Positions 1-5,612 of a stretch of DNA of 9,062 bases are shown in pieces. How positions within the stretch are numbered: position 1 is the first letter of the stretch; each line of letters begins with the position of its first letter. The notes below the pieces were generated by a model, which had not been told where the DNA came from, did no database searches, and saw only the letters and a list, made by a program, of their open reading frames with translations. A program made the translations under genes and the position numbers. The stretch spans positions 1-9,062 of the forward strand of contig JAEEPV010000212.1 of assembly GCA_016284975.1 (NCBI GenBank), written 5' to 3'. Origin of the DNA: Solobacterium sp. GTDB taxonomy: Bacteria; Bacillota_I; Bacilli_A; Erysipelotrichales; Erysipelotrichaceae.

Positions 1-31
1 ATCTGTAATAGAATGAAGTTGCAGGAATCAT

Positions 32-382
32 ATGTCAGAGAAAACGGTAAAACGGAAAAAAGTGGATAAGCCAGGAAAGAAGAAACCGGTGAAAAAGAAG
101 ATGACGCCGTTTTTGAAGCTGGTCTGTTTTGTCCTGATCGGTGTTTCGGTATATCTGCTGTACCGGGTTTTTCTGGAAGTCTATACAACGATTTCTCTGA
201 AGCGGCAGCTGGCTGTTGTGGAAGAGAAGTACCAGGAAGTACTCGATGAGAATGAATATCTGACCAGGGAGCGTGCAAAGCTGGAAGATCCGGATTACGT
301 TGCAAGCTATGCCCGGGGTAATTATCTGTTATCCAAAGATGATGAACAGATCTTCTATTTGCCGGAAGACGAAGATCGATAA
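32..382 (+). CDS. divIC: DivIC/FtsB-family septum formation initiator protein
   Basis: This 116-residue protein has the usual architecture and length of DivIC/FtsB, a bitopic membrane protein that joins the FtsL-DivIB(FtsQ) subcomplex of the divisome and helps switch on septal wall synthesis. A very basic cytoplasmic tail (residues 1-26, many Lys) is followed by one transmembrane helix (about 27-47), then an extracellular coiled coil (about 50-85, with Leu/Val/Tyr heptads). It ends with the family signature DPDYVASYARGNYLL and an acidic tail. The ATG at 32 has an AGGA-like site at 23-26. In Bacillota this gene often follows a small S4-domain RNA-binding gene; only 31 bases of upstream sequence are visible, so that cannot be checked. 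The next plus-strand gene commonly found after divIC (tilS) is not present here; a convergent toxin-antitoxin remnant follows instead. Family assignment is secure; divIC rather than ftsB/ftsL naming is convention. Confidence 0.9.
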   Translation: MSEKTVKRKKVDKPGKKKPVKKKMTPFLKLVCFVLIGVSVYLLYRVFLEVYTTISLKRQLAVVEEKYQEVLDENEYLTRERAKLEDPDYVASYARGNYLLSKDDEQIFYLPEDEDR

Positions 383-525
383 GTCAAAGAAAGAAAAGGA
401 ACAGGATCCAATCGTGAGGATTCTGTTTTTCATGACTGCAATGATATATTCCGTTGTAATTCACTCTGGCTTATCACAAAGCTCGCAAATGCCCTTCCGC
501 CTTGGAAGATTGAATGAGATTGAGA

Positions 526-891
526 TTACTTGGGAAGTCTGATTCCATCGTTTTTTGCAAGTAGATACATGCAGTACTGATTCATTGAAATACCTTCTTT
601 TTTTGCATGTTCAACAAGTGATTTATGAAGGCTTTTTGGTATGCGAAGTTTGAACTGCCCGGAATAGTTTTTTATATCATCCGGTTCATTTATATCAATA
701 TTGCTTTCAATCGCTGCTTCAAGCCATGCTTTTTTGGCATCCTCAGCATTAGTCAGCGTTTTCTCCATGGTATCTCCAGCGGTGATACATCCGGGCAAAT
801 CTGGATAACTCGCAACATAACCGCCTTCATCCGGATCAGGTACAATTTCAAGGCGATACGGAAGAGTCATGTAGTAATTAATTGTCTTCAT
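526..891 (-). CDS. hicB: HicB-family antitoxin, RNase-H-like fold plus ribbon-helix-helix
   Basis: The 121-residue protein has the two parts of a HicB antitoxin. Residues about 8-66 form the degenerate RNase-H-like domain that binds and blocks HicA; its typical signature is PDEGGYVASYPDLPGC (20-35) followed by GDTMEKTLTNAEDA. Residues about 79-113 (QFKLRIPKSLHKSLVEHAKK, then GISMNQYCMYLL) are a ribbon-helix-helix DNA-binding domain used for autorepression of the operon. The ATG at 891 sits behind a strong GGAGGAG site (around 898-905 on the minus strand). The start lies inside the 3' end of hicA, in another frame, with a 14-nt overlap, the normal hicAB arrangement implying translational coupling. 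Because the neighbouring hicA is frameshifted, this appears to be an orphan antitoxin that may still act as a DNA-binding regulator. The gene itself shows no damage. Confidence 0.88.
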   Translation of the reverse strand: MKTINYYMTLPYRLEIVPDPDEGGYVASYPDLPGCITAGDTMEKTLTNAEDAKKAWLEAAIESNIDINEPDDIKNYSGQFKLRIPKSLHKSLVEHAKKEGISMNQYCMYLLAKNDGIRLPK

Positions 892-1130
892 GATTCATCT
901 CCTCCTCTATAACAGTTTTAATCATCATCACATAGACCTTTTTAATCGGCTCGTGTCGTGGAACAGTAATCGGGAGTTTCCCCTTTTTTCGGAATGTACA
1001 ATGACTGCTCCCTCCACGCGGTGAGTTCATTTCATCCATAGTATTCAAGAACCTTCTTTAATTCCTGAAACCGCAGTTCATTATCCAAAGATAGTATTCT
1101 GGAAAGAAGCTTATCCCATTTGGACATCAT
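878..1130 (-). pseudogene. hicA: hicA mRNA-interferase toxin, broken by a 2-nt deletion
   Basis: HicA toxins are small double-stranded-RNA-binding-fold proteins that cleave mRNA using a conserved histidine. Starting at the ATG at 1130 (or the adjacent ATG at 1127), the minus strand reads MMSKWDKLLSRILSL and on to VLEYYG, then hits TGA at 1034-1032. Shifting frame right there gives MNSPRGGSSHCTFRKKGKL, then PITVPRHEPIKKVYV and a stop at 880-878, which is the rest of a standard HicA including the GSSH catalytic histidine. The usual family sequence at the join is GYEMNSPRGG, exactly restored by adding two bases (GGA-TAT-GAA-ATG instead of GGA-TGA-AATG). The total span of 253 nt plus 2 gives an 84-residue protein, a normal HicA size. 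AAAGGA at 1142-1137 is a plausible ribosome site. A restart at the ATG at 1030 could make a 50-residue C-terminal piece, but it would lack the first helix. A sequencing error is the main alternative. Confidence 0.85.
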
Positions 1131-1145
1131 TATTAATCCTTTCTA

Positions 1146-1192
1146 ATCATAAAATGGTGTCATATATGGTGTCAATTGTGCGATGTATTATA
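1146..1192 (-). promoter_or_regulatory. Possible hicAB promoter elements
   Basis: Two sigma-70-type readings exist on the minus strand. A perfect TATAAT lies at 1192-1187, but no good -35 box is found 16-18 bases upstream of it. A perfect TTGACA lies at 1175-1170 with TATGAT at 1151-1146 (18-base spacer); this pair would start transcription close to the AAAGGA ribosome site, leaving almost no leader. Both overlap or flank the ATGGTGTCA repeats. Which one is used cannot be decided from sequence. Confidence 0.35.
1154..1174. repeat. Direct repeat ATGGTGTCA x2, candidate HicB operator
   Basis: The 9-mer ATGGTGTCA occurs at 1154-1162 and again at 1166-1174, a spacing of 12 bases, directly upstream of hicA. 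Ribbon-helix-helix antitoxins such as HicB bind short repeated half-sites near their own promoter, so this is a reasonable operator candidate. Binding is inferred from position and repetition only. Confidence 0.4.
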
Positions 1193-1294
1193 TCGAGCTT
1201 TTCGAATCCGCTCCCTCTGATATACTCTTAGCCTTTAATTAAATAATCTCTTCAAACTTTCGAATTTTTTTCTTTTTTTTTGTGTTTAAACCCG

Positions 1295-1345
1295 ATTCAT
1301 TCCCCAGTCTTTATAGTGAAAGGATGGTAAACCCCGGGAATGAAT
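1295..1345. repeat. Perfect 10-bp inverted repeat with 31-nt spacer
   Basis: ATTCATTCCC (1295-1304) and GGGAATGAAT (1336-1345) are perfect reverse complements separated by 31 bases. The -10-like TATAGT (1312-1317) lies in the spacer, so the repeat could be a dimeric regulator site flanking a promoter or a long stem in a leader RNA. No T-run follows, so it is not an intrinsic terminator. Confidence 0.5.
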
Positions 1346-1347
1346 AC

Positions 1348-1457
1348 CAGTCCTGACACAGTAACAGACAGAACCAGTCATGCGCAGACTGGCGGCTGTC
1401 TAAACCGCACAGTACAGTCCTGACCGATATCTGATAATTCCGGCAGACAGTACTGTC
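1348..1457 (+). promoter_or_regulatory. Repeat-rich leader of the C39-like peptidase gene
   Basis: The 10-mer CAGTCCTGAC appears at 1348-1357 and 1415-1424. Between them, CCAGTC (1374-1379) and GACTGG (1387-1392) form a 6-bp hairpin with a 7-base loop. Downstream, GACAGTACTGTC (1446-1457) is a perfect palindrome, and its ACAGTAC core also occurs just before the second 10-mer. The density of repeats suggests an mRNA leader structure or regulator sites. No known riboswitch or T-box signature was recognised. Confidence 0.35.
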
Positions 1458-1496
1458 AAAGAAAACTAAAGAAAAGAAAAAAATAGGAGAAATAAA

Positions 1497-2222
1497 ATGA
1501 AAAACACAATGATTGCTGTATGCAGCAGCGTATTACTTCTTACTTCGGGGACAGTACCTGTTTTCGCAGAATCACCAAAAAACGAGCCAAAGGTAAGTCA
1601 TCCGATTATTATCGTTGACAATGCAGAAGAAAAAGCAGTTTCTGCAAAAGACAAGACCGCAGAAACGGGCATTACAGATCGGATTCCGTCCGTCGGCAAT
1701 TATATGCTCAGTGAAGAATTCACGTATTGCGAACCAAAGTGGATGCGGTGGTATGGGCAGTACAGCAACCCATACATCGTCATTGGCTCCGGCAACATGC
1801 AGAGCAACGGCTGTGTGCCGACTGCTGCAGCGATGCTGCTGTCCGCGTACGGCATTAATGTATCGCCGACTGATATGGGGTATTACCTGTATGACACCGG
1901 AAACTTCGATAACTATTACGGGCATGGTGGCAGTGACCTCTGCTGGTATGATGTGGCAGCGTATGCAGGAATTTCTGCACAGGGAATGTACGATTATGAT
2001 TCCTTCGCTTCCGCATTGCAGTCCGGGGCGATCGTAGCCTGTCATATCTATTATGGCGGCGGCACCCACGCAGTTCTCGCTACCGGCTATGATAACGGCA
2101 AAACGATGGTATATGATCCGATCGGCGGGAAATACTGGCAGAGTGCATCGCATCTCTGGAACTCTCAGTCCTATGTCTGGAACGACCGGCTCTCCGGTAC
2201 AAGCATTATTGCTCTCTGGTGA
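1497..2222 (+). CDS. Secreted C39-like (papain-like) cysteine peptidase
   Basis: This 241-residue protein carries a Sec signal peptide (hydrophobic core about 5-20, likely cut after VFA at residue 24), so the mature enzyme should act outside the cell. After a charged stretch (about 25-65) comes a C39-like peptidase domain. The catalytic Cys is C106 in SNGCVPTAAAMLLSAYG, the His is H191 in GGGTHAVLATGYD, and the third member is probably D207 in VYDPIGG. Known members of this broad family cleave peptides, and related folds process bacteriocin leaders when fused to ABC transporters; here there is no transporter, so the substrate is unknown. An AGGAG site at 1485-1489 is 7 bases from the ATG. A small membrane ORF follows, with its ribosome site over this gene's stop. 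The family is confident; whether it acts on proteins, wall peptides or is degenerate cannot be told. Confidence 0.82.
   Translation: MKNTMIAVCSSVLLLTSGTVPVFAESPKNEPKVSHPIIIVDNAEEKAVSAKDKTAETGITDRIPSVGNYMLSEEFTYCEPKWMRWYGQYSNPYIVIGSGNMQSNGCVPTAAAMLLSAYGINVSPTDMGYYLYDTGNFDNYYGHGGSDLCWYDVAAYAGISAQGMYDYDSFASALQSGAIVACHIYYGGGTHAVLATGYDNGKTMVYDPIGGKYWQSASHLWNSQSYVWNDRLSGTSIIALW
2218..2222 (+). promoter_or_regulatory. Ribosome binding site overlapping the peptidase stop codon
   Basis: GGTGA at 2218-2222 contains the stop TGA of the peptidase gene and lies 5 bases before the ATG at 2228. This placement implies translational coupling of the small downstream ORF to the peptidase. Confidence 0.4.
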
Positions 2223-2227
2223 ATGAC

Positions 2228-2362
2228 ATGAAAGATAACCGAGATGAAATGAGATGTGTAGCGGGTGTATCCTTTGTCCTTCTGATATGGGATCTGTTGC
2301 TGACGATTATGCTGAACTGGGAAACTTACATGTTCCAGCTGTCCAGTTTCCTGGCACGATGA
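2228..2362 (+). CDS. Small single-helix membrane protein, 44 residues, unknown function
   Basis: The reading frame starts at ATG 2228, 5 nt after the peptidase stop, and encodes 44 residues ending at TGA 2360-2362. A charged N-terminus (MKDNRDEMRC) precedes one strongly hydrophobic segment, about residues 11-29 (VAGVSFVLLIWDLLLTIML), and then an amphipathic tail rich in aromatic residues. This is the shape of a small one-pass membrane protein. An intrinsic terminator begins 10 nt after its stop, so it would share a transcript with the secreted peptidase. A role as an immunity-like partner, membrane anchor or regulator is possible but nothing identifies it. I recognise no family. The case rests on the GGTGA ribosome site, tight spacing, the clean hydrophobic segment and the terminator position; chance is the alternative. 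Confidence 0.5.
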   Translation: MKDNRDEMRCVAGVSFVLLIWDLLLTIMLNWETYMFQLSSFLAR

Positions 2363-2372
2363 ACAAACGATG

Positions 2373-2400
2373 ATCCAGACTCATATGAGTCCGGATTTTT
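2373..2400 (+). terminator. Intrinsic terminator after the peptidase operon
   Basis: GACTC (2378-2382) pairs with GAGTC (2387-2391) around an ATAT loop; ATCC (2373-2376) and GGAT (2393-2396) extend the stem past an A/C mismatch. A run of five T (2396-2400) follows at once. It ends plus-strand transcription from the peptidase and small membrane ORF. Confidence 0.75.
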
Positions 2401-2412
2401 ACATTGCAAAGA

Positions 2413-2449
2413 AAGAAAAATCAGTCTGATGATTGGGTCAGACTGATTT
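2413..2449 (-). terminator. Intrinsic terminator of the sigma-fusion operon
   Basis: A perfect 12-bp stem is formed by AAATCAGTCTGA (2418-2429) and TCAGACTGATTT (2438-2449) with an 8-base loop. Read on the minus strand it is followed by TTTTTCTTTC, so it terminates the leftward operon ending at 2462, only 12 bases after that gene's stop. The plus-strand side has no T-run beyond the stem, so it is probably one-directional. Confidence 0.85.
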
Positions 2450-2461
2450 AAGTATCCTGAT

Positions 2462-4612
2462 TCAGCGTGCAACTCTTAGGAAGGATTTGGTTGTGTAGTA
2501 GGACTGATTGATTCCAACGATATGAGCAGTACCGTCAAGGTAATTTCCAGCAAGTACCATTCCGTTGCCGAGATACGTTGAGACGTGCCTCCATGTTCCG
2601 GCATCGTCGTAATAGAGCACCAGATCTCCTGGCTGAAGATCACCAACCGCATAGGTATTCTGATATCCAGTGATATCGACTCCATACAGATCCCAGATAA
2701 ACTGCCATGCGATGTGATCACACAGTCCGGTTCGGCCTACATAGCTCTGTGCCAGACCCATGATTCCGTTATCCTGCTGTACGGGCTGTGTTTCTGCCTG
2801 AACGACTTGTCTAGGCCGTTCCTGACAGGAGTGATTCTCCCCGTCCCAGATGCCTCCACCTGCAGTACAGGCTTTTCGAAGATCCTGGTACGTATCCGGA
2901 ATTCTTCCAAGCGAGAACTTTTTGTCATAGATACCGCCCAGTGCCTGAAATCCCTTTTCCAGCATTTCTTCGTTGGAGACATAGGCATGAACGATGGCGT
3001 TTCCGTTATCATCCTGACTGATAATGACACGGTCGATCTCGATTCCTTCCGGATCTGCAGGTTCATTCAGTACCATTTCTGCAGTATGTTCTTCTTCATC
3101 GGTAACCCATTCTACGGATACTCCTTCGAACAGATCCAGATCGATAAGGGTTTGCAGTCCTTCAACAATATAATCTCCGGAATAATCATGCATAATGTAT
3201 CCGGCTTCTTCTGCGGCTGCCGCATCAAATGTACAGGATACTGATGCAGGCAGACCATTCACGTAGTGACCGTCATCATTGAACAAACAGGTTCCGGAAT
3301 TCAGCAATTCATTCAGTGCTGCATCACCGGTATCACGAAACGATACTGCTCCGGATCCATATCCGTTATAGCCTCCAAAGCTTACATTTATATATTCATA
3401 TATGTTTACTTCTTTGGGCTGTGTCAGGGATGCGATCACACCTGGAAGAACAACAGCTCCGGTTCCGATTACAGTGACAACAACGATCGGAGCAACGATC
3501 TTTCCGACAGTCACTCCGGCTGTGGCAGCCGCAGAAGGCGCAGACAATACGGTACTTGCTGCTGCACCGGCTCCTGCTGTTGTGGCTGAAGCAGAAGCTG
3601 CAGCTGTGGTTTCTGCACTGGCCGCGGCAATAGTTTCGGCAGTGACAGCTGTGGTATTGCCAATAACCGTTTCTGCAGCGATGGCTGCTGTTTCTTCGGA
3701 AGCGGCAGTGACTGCGGATATCGCTTTGGCAGCCGCACCGGCAGTCACGGCAGTTCCGCCTGCCTTAGAAGAGATCTCCTGAGCATGGGTTGAAACTGTG
3801 GCTGCTGTATTAACAGCCGTATTCAGGAGATTGGTATTTCCGGCAGTACAGAGGATCTGAGCAAGCTCTGGAGCGGTGGCGTGGATTGCGGCAGGGCAGG
3901 TGGAAAGTGTGTGTATGGTAGAGGGAAGCCAGCCGGAACCGAATTCGACCTGCATAAGGTAAATGAAGTAAGGCAGCGGAGCCATGCCATAGAGCTTGAT
4001 GCCCTCTTTGTTCTGCAGATCACTGACCGCCTGTTTGATTGCGTTTTTCGCATGCTGAAACCGGCCGGTAACCGTAGACATCGGAACACCAAGTTCTTCT
4101 GCGATATCTTTGAGCGACATATGATCGTAGAAGTACATCGTTGTTACGAGCCGCTGGTTTTCCGGCAGCGTGTCTAAGATATTCAGAATGATCTCTCTTC
4201 TGGCTTCATCACTGTATACCAGATCCGGCCTGCTTGAGATCCGCTCATCTGCTACGTCATAGACCAGCCCGTCTTCTGTATTATCCAGATCCGAGAACAT
4301 GGTGCTGTTTTTCTGAGCAGCCGATGTCACAAAGCTGATCGATTCATTTCTTGCGATCATTGCAAGCCATGCTTCAAACTTTGTTTCGTCTTCCAGACTC
4401 GACAGATTCTTCAGTGCCTTGATCCAGACGTTTTGAACGATATCTTTTGCGTCATAGTCGTTTTTTGCATAAGAGCGCGCAATGAAAAAGAGTTTTTTGT
4501 CGTAGTGCCGGATCAGTTCTGTCGCTGCACTGTTATCGCCTTCTCTTGCCTGTGTTACCAGTCTGACAAGAAGCTCTTCATTCCAGTCTTTTTGCTGAAG
4601 CTCTTCCATCAT
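2462..4612 (-). CDS. Membrane-tethered ECF-type sigma factor fused to an NlpC/P60-like domain
   Basis: This 716-residue protein is an unusual fusion. Residues about 15-95 are sigma region 2 (RHYDKKLFFIARSYAKNDYD, AKDIVQNVWIKAL, then AWLAMIARNE). Residues about 135-200 are region 4 with a helix-turn-helix (LPENQRLV, SLKDIAEELGVPMSTVTGRF), so the N-terminus looks like a complete ECF sigma factor that should bind RNA polymerase and DNA. A hydrophobic patch (208-229) and an Ala/Thr-rich linker (about 240-368) lead to one transmembrane helix (about 370-396). Beyond it are a probable extracellular region beginning with SFGGYNGYGSG, with Cys pairs at 442/460 and 582/596, and a C-terminal NlpC/P60-like domain (about 617-716) with C631 in GLCDHIAWQFI and H676 in WRHVSTYLGNG; H697 could be the third residue. 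The ATG at 4612 has GAGG 7 bases upstream and overlaps the preceding lipoprotein stop (ATGA). The reading frame is uninterrupted. Domain order is observed; topology, activity and signalling are inferred. Confidence 0.85.
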   Translation of the reverse strand: MMEELQQKDWNEELLVRLVTQAREGDNSAATELIRHYDKKLFFIARSYAKNDYDAKDIVQNVWIKALKNLSSLEDETKFEAWLAMIARNESISFVTSAAQKNSTMFSDLDNTEDGLVYDVADERISSRPDLVYSDEARREIILNILDTLPENQRLVTTMYFYDHMSLKDIAEELGVPMSTVTGRFQHAKNAIKQAVSDLQNKEGIKLYGMAPLPYFIYLMQVEFGSGWLPSTIHTLSTCPAAIHATAPELAQILCTAGNTNLLNTAVNTAATVSTHAQEISSKAGGTAVTAGAAAKAISAVTAASEETAAIAAETVIGNTTAVTAETIAAASAETTAAASASATTAGAGAAASTVLSAPSAAATAGVTVGKIVAPIVVVTVIGTGAVVLPGVIASLTQPKEVNIYEYINVSFGGYNGYGSGAVSFRDTGDAALNELLNSGTCLFNDDGHYVNGLPASVSCTFDAAAAEEAGYIMHDYSGDYIVEGLQTLIDLDLFEGVSVEWVTDEEEHTAEMVLNEPADPEGIEIDRVIISQDDNGNAIVHAYVSNEEMLEKGFQALGGIYDKKFSLGRIPDTYQDLRKACTAGGGIWDGENHSCQERPRQVVQAETQPVQQDNGIMGLAQSYVGRTGLCDHIAWQFIWDLYGVDITGYQNTYAVGDLQPGDLVLYYDDAGTWRHVSTYLGNGMVLAGNYLDGTAHIVGINQSYYTTKSFLRVAR

Positions 4613-5601
4613 TGTTTTTCCTCAGTAAAGTCAAGATGCGTGATCAGATTTCCTTCTCCGTCATATACATCGGCACCCGTGCATATACTTTCCGCATCAT
4701 ACAGATACTCGGTTGTCTGTGATACTTTTCCGGACTGCAGATTGATCAGACTGAAACCAGAGGGTCTGCCCAGTTCGTCATACTCGATCTCTGTTCGTTC
4801 CAGTTCTTTTCCGGTCTTAAGATCACAGACGACCAGACCTCTCTGGATTCCGTATTCATCCCGTTCGTATTTCTGAAATACGGTGAATTTCAGATCCATG
4901 TCACAGAGACCGTTTATTACGGAAAGGCCGTTATCGTCATATTCAAATCCGGTAAAGGTATCAACCAGTTCATCATCATTGTTATATGTGTTCATTTCGA
5001 AGGCTTTTCCGTTTTCATCATATTTGGTGATCAGATAGCCATCCAGGTTGCCTTCATCGTCATAGTAATCATGTCTGTTTTCCTGATTTGCATTCTCTTT
5101 GTCTATTTCCTGATAAATGCCAAGCAGTATCTGGGAAGTGTGTTTGCTGGGGGAAAGAATGCTCATCCGTTCCAGCCAGTCCGACTGTAAATCAAGGTTC
5201 TTTTCCTCTGCTGCTTTATCTGCTTCTGCCTGATAACAGCCCGCCAGATTATTCTTATAATCTTCCAGAGAAGCACCAAAGAAATAAACCATCTCATAGT
5301 CTTTGCGGGCACTGACGTAGGCATCATAAAAGTCTTCTGCCTTGGCAATGGCATAATAGGCATCGCCTCGTTTACCATAGGCTTCTGCCGAAGGCTTTTC
5401 CGTAATCTGTTCGGTCAGTTTCTGAATCTCTTCGCTGTGCATGCTCTGATAGATACGGGCTTCTTTTTCTGCCTGCGGATCAACAGCAGGTGTTGGTACT
5501 GGTGTTGATTCTGGTGTTTCTTCTGCCGGTCGGATGCGTTCCATCAGACCGCAGCCGGAAAGCAGAACCACCAGTAATATCGTTAATGATTTTTGAATCA
5601 T
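4609..5601 (-). CDS. Lipoprotein with TPR-like helical part and YD/MORN-like repeats
   Basis: The 330-residue product begins with a short lipoprotein signal ending in the lipobox LLSGC, with C17 as the lipidated residue, so it is probably anchored on the outer face of the membrane. A Thr/Pro spacer (about 25-42) is followed by a helical region (about 45-170) whose Ala/Tyr pattern (AEAYGKRGDAYYAIAKAEDF) suggests TPR-like helices. The C-terminal part (about 175-325) has repeated Tyr/Asp-Gly-Asn elements such as YYDDEGNLDGYL, KYDENGKAF and VYDGEGNLI, similar to YD or MORN-type beta repeats. AAGGAGG at 5613-5607 gives an ideal ribosome site. Its stop overlaps the start of the sigma-fusion gene by the four bases ATGA, strong evidence for co-translation and a shared role. 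It could be a partner or sensor for that protein's extracellular region. No specific family is recognised with certainty. Confidence 0.75.
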   Translation of the reverse strand: MIQKSLTILLVVLLSGCGLMERIRPAEETPESTPVPTPAVDPQAEKEARIYQSMHSEEIQKLTEQITEKPSAEAYGKRGDAYYAIAKAEDFYDAYVSARKDYEMVYFFGASLEDYKNNLAGCYQAEADKAAEEKNLDLQSDWLERMSILSPSKHTSQILLGIYQEIDKENANQENRHDYYDDEGNLDGYLITKYDENGKAFEMNTYNNDDELVDTFTGFEYDDNGLSVINGLCDMDLKFTVFQKYERDEYGIQRGLVVCDLKTGKELERTEIEYDELGRPSGFSLINLQSGKVSQTTEYLYDAESICTGADVYDGEGNLITHLDFTEEKQ

Positions 5602-5612
5602 AGTTTCCTCCT

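Larger units (their letters stand above)
1131..1496. other. Non-coding region between hicA and the C39-like peptidase gene
   Basis: No convincing protein gene is seen in these 366 bases. From left to right they hold the hicA ribosome site and candidate promoter/operator, a T-rich tract (about 1265-1281), a widely spaced inverted repeat (1295-1304 with 1336-1345), a short hairpin (1374-1379 with 1387-1392), a repeated 10-mer CAGTCCTGAC (1348-1357 and 1415-1424), a perfect 12-base palindrome (1446-1457), and an A-rich stretch ending in the AGGAG ribosome site of the peptidase gene. It is divergent: hicA is read leftward and the peptidase rightward. A TATAGT at 1312-1317 could be a -10 box but lacks a recognisable -35. 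Confidence 0.6.

Noticed and set aside
494..508. CTTCC/GGAAG hairpin between divIC and hicB as a terminator
   Set aside because: The stem is only 5 bp and no T-run follows on either strand.
414..542. GTG-started 42-residue reading frame after divIC, possibly the remnant of a tilS-like next gene
   Set aside because: AGGA at 402-405 is near, but the product matches no family I know and runs into the 3' end of hicB on the other strand. Kept as unsupported.
1371..1401. GAACC ... GTCT as an ECF-sigma promoter for the peptidase gene
   Set aside because: The spacing of about 22 bases is too long and the -10 does not fit CGTC; no reason to link it to the sigma fusion.
1572..2153. 193-residue minus-strand frame across the C39-like peptidase gene
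   Set aside because: It is antisense to a gene with a signal peptide and catalytic motifs, is Cys/Ile-rich without pattern, and has no ribosome site.
3402..3782. Ala-rich plus-strand frame opposite the sigma-fusion linker
   Set aside because: The Ala/Val richness is the mirror of repetitive Ala/Thr codons on the real strand; no independent evidence of translation.
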